A stretch of DNA of 36,661 nt from an uncultured Catenibacterium sp. (lineage in GTDB: Bacteria; Bacillota_I; Bacilli_A; Erysipelotrichales; Coprobacillaceae), in NCBI RefSeq assembly GCF_900540665.1, contig NZ_UQGV01000011.1, positions 1 through 36,661 of the forward strand, given 5' to 3'. Numbering within the stretch: position 1 is the stretch's first letter; every line of letters begins with the position of its first letter. Position numbers and translations under genes: made by a program. Positions 33,903 to 36,661 of the stretch are shown piece by piece. Below the pieces are notes generated by a model. It searched no databases and was not told the origin of the DNA. It saw nothing but the letters and a program-made list of their open reading frames with translations.

Positions 33903-33931
33903 TTGAATTCTATGTGCAACTCAAGTATAAT
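33903..33931 (+). promoter_or_regulatory. Promoter of tRNA-Leu
   Basis: TTGAAT (33903-33908) directly follows the pepV stop codon; a 17-base spacer and TATAAT (33926-33931) complete a near-consensus promoter. Transcription would start near 33938, about 11 bases before the tRNA. Confidence 0.8.
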
Positions 33932-33943
33932 TTGAGTTGCACA
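33913..33943 (+). repeat. Perfect 12-bp inverted repeat around the tRNA-Leu promoter -10
   Basis: TGTGCAACTCAA (33913-33924) and TTGAGTTGCACA (33932-33943) flank GTATAAT. The -10 hexamer fills the loop, and no T-run follows on either strand. It may be an operator, or a weak pepV 3' hairpin. Confidence 0.85.
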
Positions 33944-33948
33944 AAGTT

Positions 33949-34034
33949 GCGGCCGTGGTGGAATGGTAGACACGCAAGTTTGAGGGACTTGTGGACGTAC
34001 GTCTGTGTGAGTTCAAATCTCATCGGCCGCACCA
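33949..34034 (+). tRNA. tRNA-Leu (anticodon GAG)
   Basis: The acceptor arms GCGGCCG (33949-33955) and CGGCCGC (34024-34030) pair perfectly. The anticodon stem CAAGT/ACTTG encloses TTGAGGG with anticodon GAG (33982-33984), which reads CUC/CUU. A long variable arm (ACGTACGT core) and a T-arm with TTCAAAT follow. At 86 bases with an encoded CCA (34032-34034), it is a class II tRNA of normal length. Confidence 0.95.
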
Positions 34035-34046
34035 TTAATTAAGATG

Positions 34047-34072
34047 AACTAGCTAGAGATAGCTAGTTTTTT
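34047..34072 (+). terminator. Terminator after tRNA-Leu
   Basis: Perfect 9-bp stem AACTAGCTA-GAGA-TAGCTAGTT (34047-34068) followed by Ts. It lies between the tRNA and the UvrA-like gene, which has no clear promoter of its own in the 20 bases left, so partial read-through is likely. Confidence 0.88.
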
Positions 34073-34093
34073 ATATTACGTGGAGGATTTTGT

Positions 34094-36541
34094 ATGATTG
34101 ATCATATGGAAATAAGAGGCGCAAAGGTTCATAATTTAAAAAATATCGACGTTGATATTCCTTTAAATAAGATTGTAGCTATTTCTGGTGTATCAGGAAG
34201 TGGTAAGTCTTCTTTAGCATTAGGAGTCATTTATGCTGAAGGTTCAAGAAGATATCTAGAAGCATTATCTACTTATACAAGAAGACGAATCTCTCAAGGA
34301 GAAAAAGCCAAAGTAGATTCTATCAAATATGTTCCTAGTACTCTAGCATTACATCAAAGACCTAATATACCTGGCATTCGTTCTACCTTTGGAACACAGA
34401 CAGAATTATTGAATTCTATTCGCTTATTATTTTCACGTTGTGGAGATTATTTATGTCCTAACGGACATAGAGTACCTGCGAGTATAAATGTAGCGAGAGG
34501 TGAAATGATTGAGTGTCCAATCTGCCACGAAAGATTTAATGGCTTAAGTGCTCAGGAGTATGCCTTTAATTCACAAGGCGCATGTCCTGATTGTCAGGGC
34601 ACTGGTATTGTACAGACAATTAATATTGATTCTTTGATTCCTGATCCTCATCTAACTATTGATGAAGGGGCTGTGGCGCCATGGAATACACTCATGTGGT
34701 CATTAATGAAAGATGTCTGTCGTGCTATGGGTGTGCGTACTGATGTTCCTTTTGAAGAATTAACAGAAGAAGAGAAGCATATTGTATATGATGGACCAAT
34801 GGTAAAAAAACATATTTTCTATCGTCCTAAGAATAAAGAGAGCGTGGATGCAGGAGAATTAGATTTTACTTACTATAGTGCCAAAGCGACTGTCTTGAAT
34901 GCATTAAAGAAGGTTAAGAATGAAAAGAATATGAAGCGTGTCAGTAAATTCCTTAAGGAAGAGACATGCCCGACTTGTCATGGTTCTCGTATTAATACAC
35001 GTGCAAATTCTACATTACTAGGTGGGAAGACTTTAACTGAAGTATGTGCGATGAGTTTAAAGGATTTAGCTGCATGGCTTCCACAGGTAATCAATACCCT
35101 TAATGATGATGTGAAAGAAATGGGTTCTACTATTCTTGAAGAATTCACGATTAATGCGAATGCATTACTGTCTTTAGGACTCGGTTATCTGACTCTTGAT
35201 CGTGCTTCTTCTACATTATCAACAGGTGAACTACAAAGAGTACAGCTTGCACGTACTGTAAAAAATAGAACAACAGGTGTTCTTTATGTTCTTGATGAAC
35301 CTTCTATTGGATTACATCCAGACAATGTAGATGGCTTGATTGCGATTATGAAAGAGTTGATCAAGGATGGTAACTCTATTGTTTTGGTCGATCATGATAC
35401 AAGAATTCTTAAGGAAGCGGATTATATGATTGAAATAGGGCCTGAAGCAGGTAAGAATGGTGGTTCTATAATTAGTCAGGGTACTATTGATGAAATCATT
35501 CAGGATAAGAATTCTATCATTGGACCTTATCTCAATGATTTACATCAAACTCTTGTAAGAAATAAGAAAGAAATTTTTAATGAAGACTTTTTAAGACTTA
35601 AAACAGATACAATACATACTGTCAAACCACTTGATATTTCTATTCCTAAAGGAGTTCTTACTACAATTACTGGTATGTCTGGAAGTGGTAAGACAACATT
35701 GATTCTTGAGTCTTTATATCCTGCCATAAAGGCTTCATTAAATCATGAAACACTTCCTCAACATATAAAAGAATTGGATGCATCATGGGTCAATAAGGTT
35801 GATTTAATTGATGCGTCCCCTATTGGAAATAATGTCAGAAGTACTGTTGCAACTTATTCTGGTGTATTTGATCATTTAAGAAGATTGTATGGAAGATTAA
35901 GTGATCAATATAGCGCAGGTGATTTTTCTTATAATACAGGTAAGTTAAGATGTCCTGTATGTGAAGGTACTGGTACTATTTCTATGGATATACAGTTTCT
36001 TCCAGATATAGAAATGACTTGTGAACATTGTGATGGTACACGTTACAGCAATGATGTGGATTCTATAATGTACCATGGTTATTCTATTAAGGATGTGATG
36101 TCTCTTACTATCTTAGAAGCGTTAGATGTATTTAAAGAAAGTAAGAAGATTAAAGAGAAACTACAGGTTCTAGTGGATTTAGGAATTGGTTATTTGACTC
36201 TTGGTGAAGCAACACCTGCCTTATCTGGTGGAGAAGCACAAAGATTAAAACTGGCATCAGAAATAGGAAAAGTACAAGATGGAAGCATCTTTATCTTTGA
36301 TGAACCTTCTATTGGATTACATCCATTAGATGTAGAAACACTACTTCGTGTATTTGATACATTAATTAATCAAAAAGCGACTATTATTGTGATTGAACAT
36401 GACTTAGATGTTATTAGAAATTCTGATTATATTATTGATATGGGACCTGAGGGCGGTCAACTTGGTGGAGAGATCATTGCGACGGGAACTGTCGAAGAAA
36501 TTAAGCAGAATAAGAATAGTAAAATTAGAAAATACTTGTGA
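34094..36541 (+). CDS. Short UvrA-like ABC ATPase (UvrA2 type, no UvrB-binding domain)
   Basis: The 815 residues have the tandem ABC layout of UvrA. Walker A motifs are GVSGSGKSS (about 33-41) and GMSGSGKTT; signatures are LSTGELQR (non-canonical Thr) and LSGGEAQR; Walker B with DEPSIGLHP occurs twice. Zinc-type Cys pairs are CPNGH...CPIC, CPDC, CPTC and CPVC...CEHC. UvrA proper is about 940 residues. The missing stretch is the UvrB-binding domain after the first Walker A, where this protein goes directly to zinc-type sequences. Such UvrA2 proteins are linked to damage tolerance or drug self-resistance rather than classical excision repair. The role here is unknown; no uvrB or uvrC is adjacent. 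A GGAGG site precedes the ATG. Confidence 0.92.
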   Translation: MIDHMEIRGAKVHNLKNIDVDIPLNKIVAISGVSGSGKSSLALGVIYAEGSRRYLEALSTYTRRRISQGEKAKVDSIKYVPSTLALHQRPNIPGIRSTFGTQTELLNSIRLLFSRCGDYLCPNGHRVPASINVARGEMIECPICHERFNGLSAQEYAFNSQGACPDCQGTGIVQTINIDSLIPDPHLTIDEGAVAPWNTLMWSLMKDVCRAMGVRTDVPFEELTEEEKHIVYDGPMVKKHIFYRPKNKESVDAGELDFTYYSAKATVLNALKKVKNEKNMKRVSKFLKEETCPTCHGSRINTRANSTLLGGKTLTEVCAMSLKDLAAWLPQVINTLNDDVKEMGSTILEEFTINANALLSLGLGYLTLDRASSTLSTGELQRVQLARTVKNRTTGVLYVLDEPSIGLHPDNVDGLIAIMKELIKDGNSIVLVDHDTRILKEADYMIEIGPEAGKNGGSIISQGTIDEIIQDKNSIIGPYLNDLHQTLVRNKKEIFNEDFLRLKTDTIHTVKPLDISIPKGVLTTITGMSGSGKTTLILESLYPAIKASLNHETLPQHIKELDASWVNKVDLIDASPIGNNVRSTVATYSGVFDHLRRLYGRLSDQYSAGDFSYNTGKLRCPVCEGTGTISMDIQFLPDIEMTCEHCDGTRYSNDVDSIMYHGYSIKDVMSLTILEALDVFKESKKIKEKLQVLVDLGIGYLTLGEATPALSGGEAQRLKLASEIGKVQDGSIFIFDEPSIGLHPLDVETLLRVFDTLINQKATIIVIEHDLDVIRNSDYIIDMGPEGGQLGGEIIATGTVEEIKQNKNSKIRKYL

Positions 36542-36544
36542 AAG

Positions 36545-36579
36545 GCTGTAACGAATTCTTGAGCGTTACAGCTCTTTTT
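36545..36579 (+). terminator. Terminator of the UvrA-like gene
   Basis: Perfect 9-bp stem GCTGTAACG (36545-36553) / CGTTACAGC (36564-36572), followed by TCTTTTT. Confidence 0.9.
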
Positions 36580-36617
36580 CATAGAAAAAAGAATATCAGA
36601 AATAATATGGGTCTTTA

Positions 36618-36661
36618 ATTTTTGTGGGGGTCAGACCTTCGCTCTAAATATTTGGGGGTCT
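36618..36661. other. GGGGGTC-repeat segment at the window edge, possible element end
   Basis: GGGGGTCAGACC and, about 30 bases on, GGGGGTCT, in otherwise AT-rich DNA. The first copy is partly self-complementary (GGTC/GACC). Similar G-rich GTCAGACC sequences occur at transposon or REP-type ends, but the window stops here and no transposase is visible. Confidence 0.3.

Noticed and set aside
33913..33943. The 12-bp inverted repeat as an ordinary pepV terminator
   Set aside because: No T-run follows on either strand and the loop is a consensus -10 spaced 17 bases from a good -35; kept as a finding instead.
1..36661. CRISPR array, prophage, toxin-antitoxin or complete insertion sequence
   Set aside because: No spaced direct repeats, phage genes, toxin-antitoxin pair or transposase were seen in the window.

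Overview
The window looks like a chromosomal segment of a low-GC, Gram-positive gut-type Firmicute. An Erysipelotrichia/Coprobacillaceae-like organism is my guess; no rRNA or other taxonomic marker is present. The basis is AT-rich DNA, strong AAGGAGG-type ribosome sites, sortase-anchored surface proteins, a T-box and a ZTP riboswitch. Most of the window is chromosomal housekeeping. Accessory content is at the left end (pilus locus) and possibly the last 80 bases.

Left region (1-8005, + strand): a sortase-dependent pilus operon. It holds a large tip adhesin cut by the window edge (LPDAG sorting signal), the major pilin (LPSTG), a class C sortase, a small basal-type pilin (QVKTG signal) and a short membrane protein that reads as a sortase without its catalytic His and Arg. 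Next (8061-10906) come a strong promoter, a T-box leader with a Phe (TTC) specifier and its terminator, then DAHP synthase, ornithine carbamoyltransferase and an unknown acidic protein, closed by a strong terminator.

Middle (10911-18593, - strand): a four-gene operon (CNNM/CorC-type CBS protein, YihY-type membrane protein, RumA/RlmD-like protein lacking its methyltransferase catalytic residues, RmuC-like protein). YihY and the RumA-like gene overlap by 211 bases across a 24-bp tandem repeat. Then come an FucO-like iron alcohol dehydrogenase behind a Rex-like site and a separate palindrome, a PKTGD-anchored surface protein and a TetR regulator of the DhaS type with a TTG start.

Purine region (18606-31398, - strand): one long operon, fhs-purE-purC-purM-purN-purH-purD-purL-purB, behind a ZTP (pfl) riboswitch with a terminator. 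Fhs makes the 10-formyl-THF that PurN and PurH consume. ZMP/ZTP accumulates when that cofactor is short, so the riboswitch closes a feedback loop on this pathway. purF and purK are not here.

Right region (31407-36661): a flavin-reductase-like protein, a convergent Nudix hydrolase sharing its terminator, a PepV-type dipeptidase, tRNA-Leu(GAG) whose promoter -10 lies in the loop of a perfect 12-bp inverted repeat, and a short UvrA paralogue without the UvrB-binding domain. The last bases carry GGGGGTC repeats that may be the edge of a mobile element.

The strongest candidates for something undescribed are the sortase-like pseudoenzyme of the pilus operon, with a 13-bp hairpin inside its signal-peptide codons, and the Fe-S RumA-like pseudoenzyme overprinted on the YihY tail.
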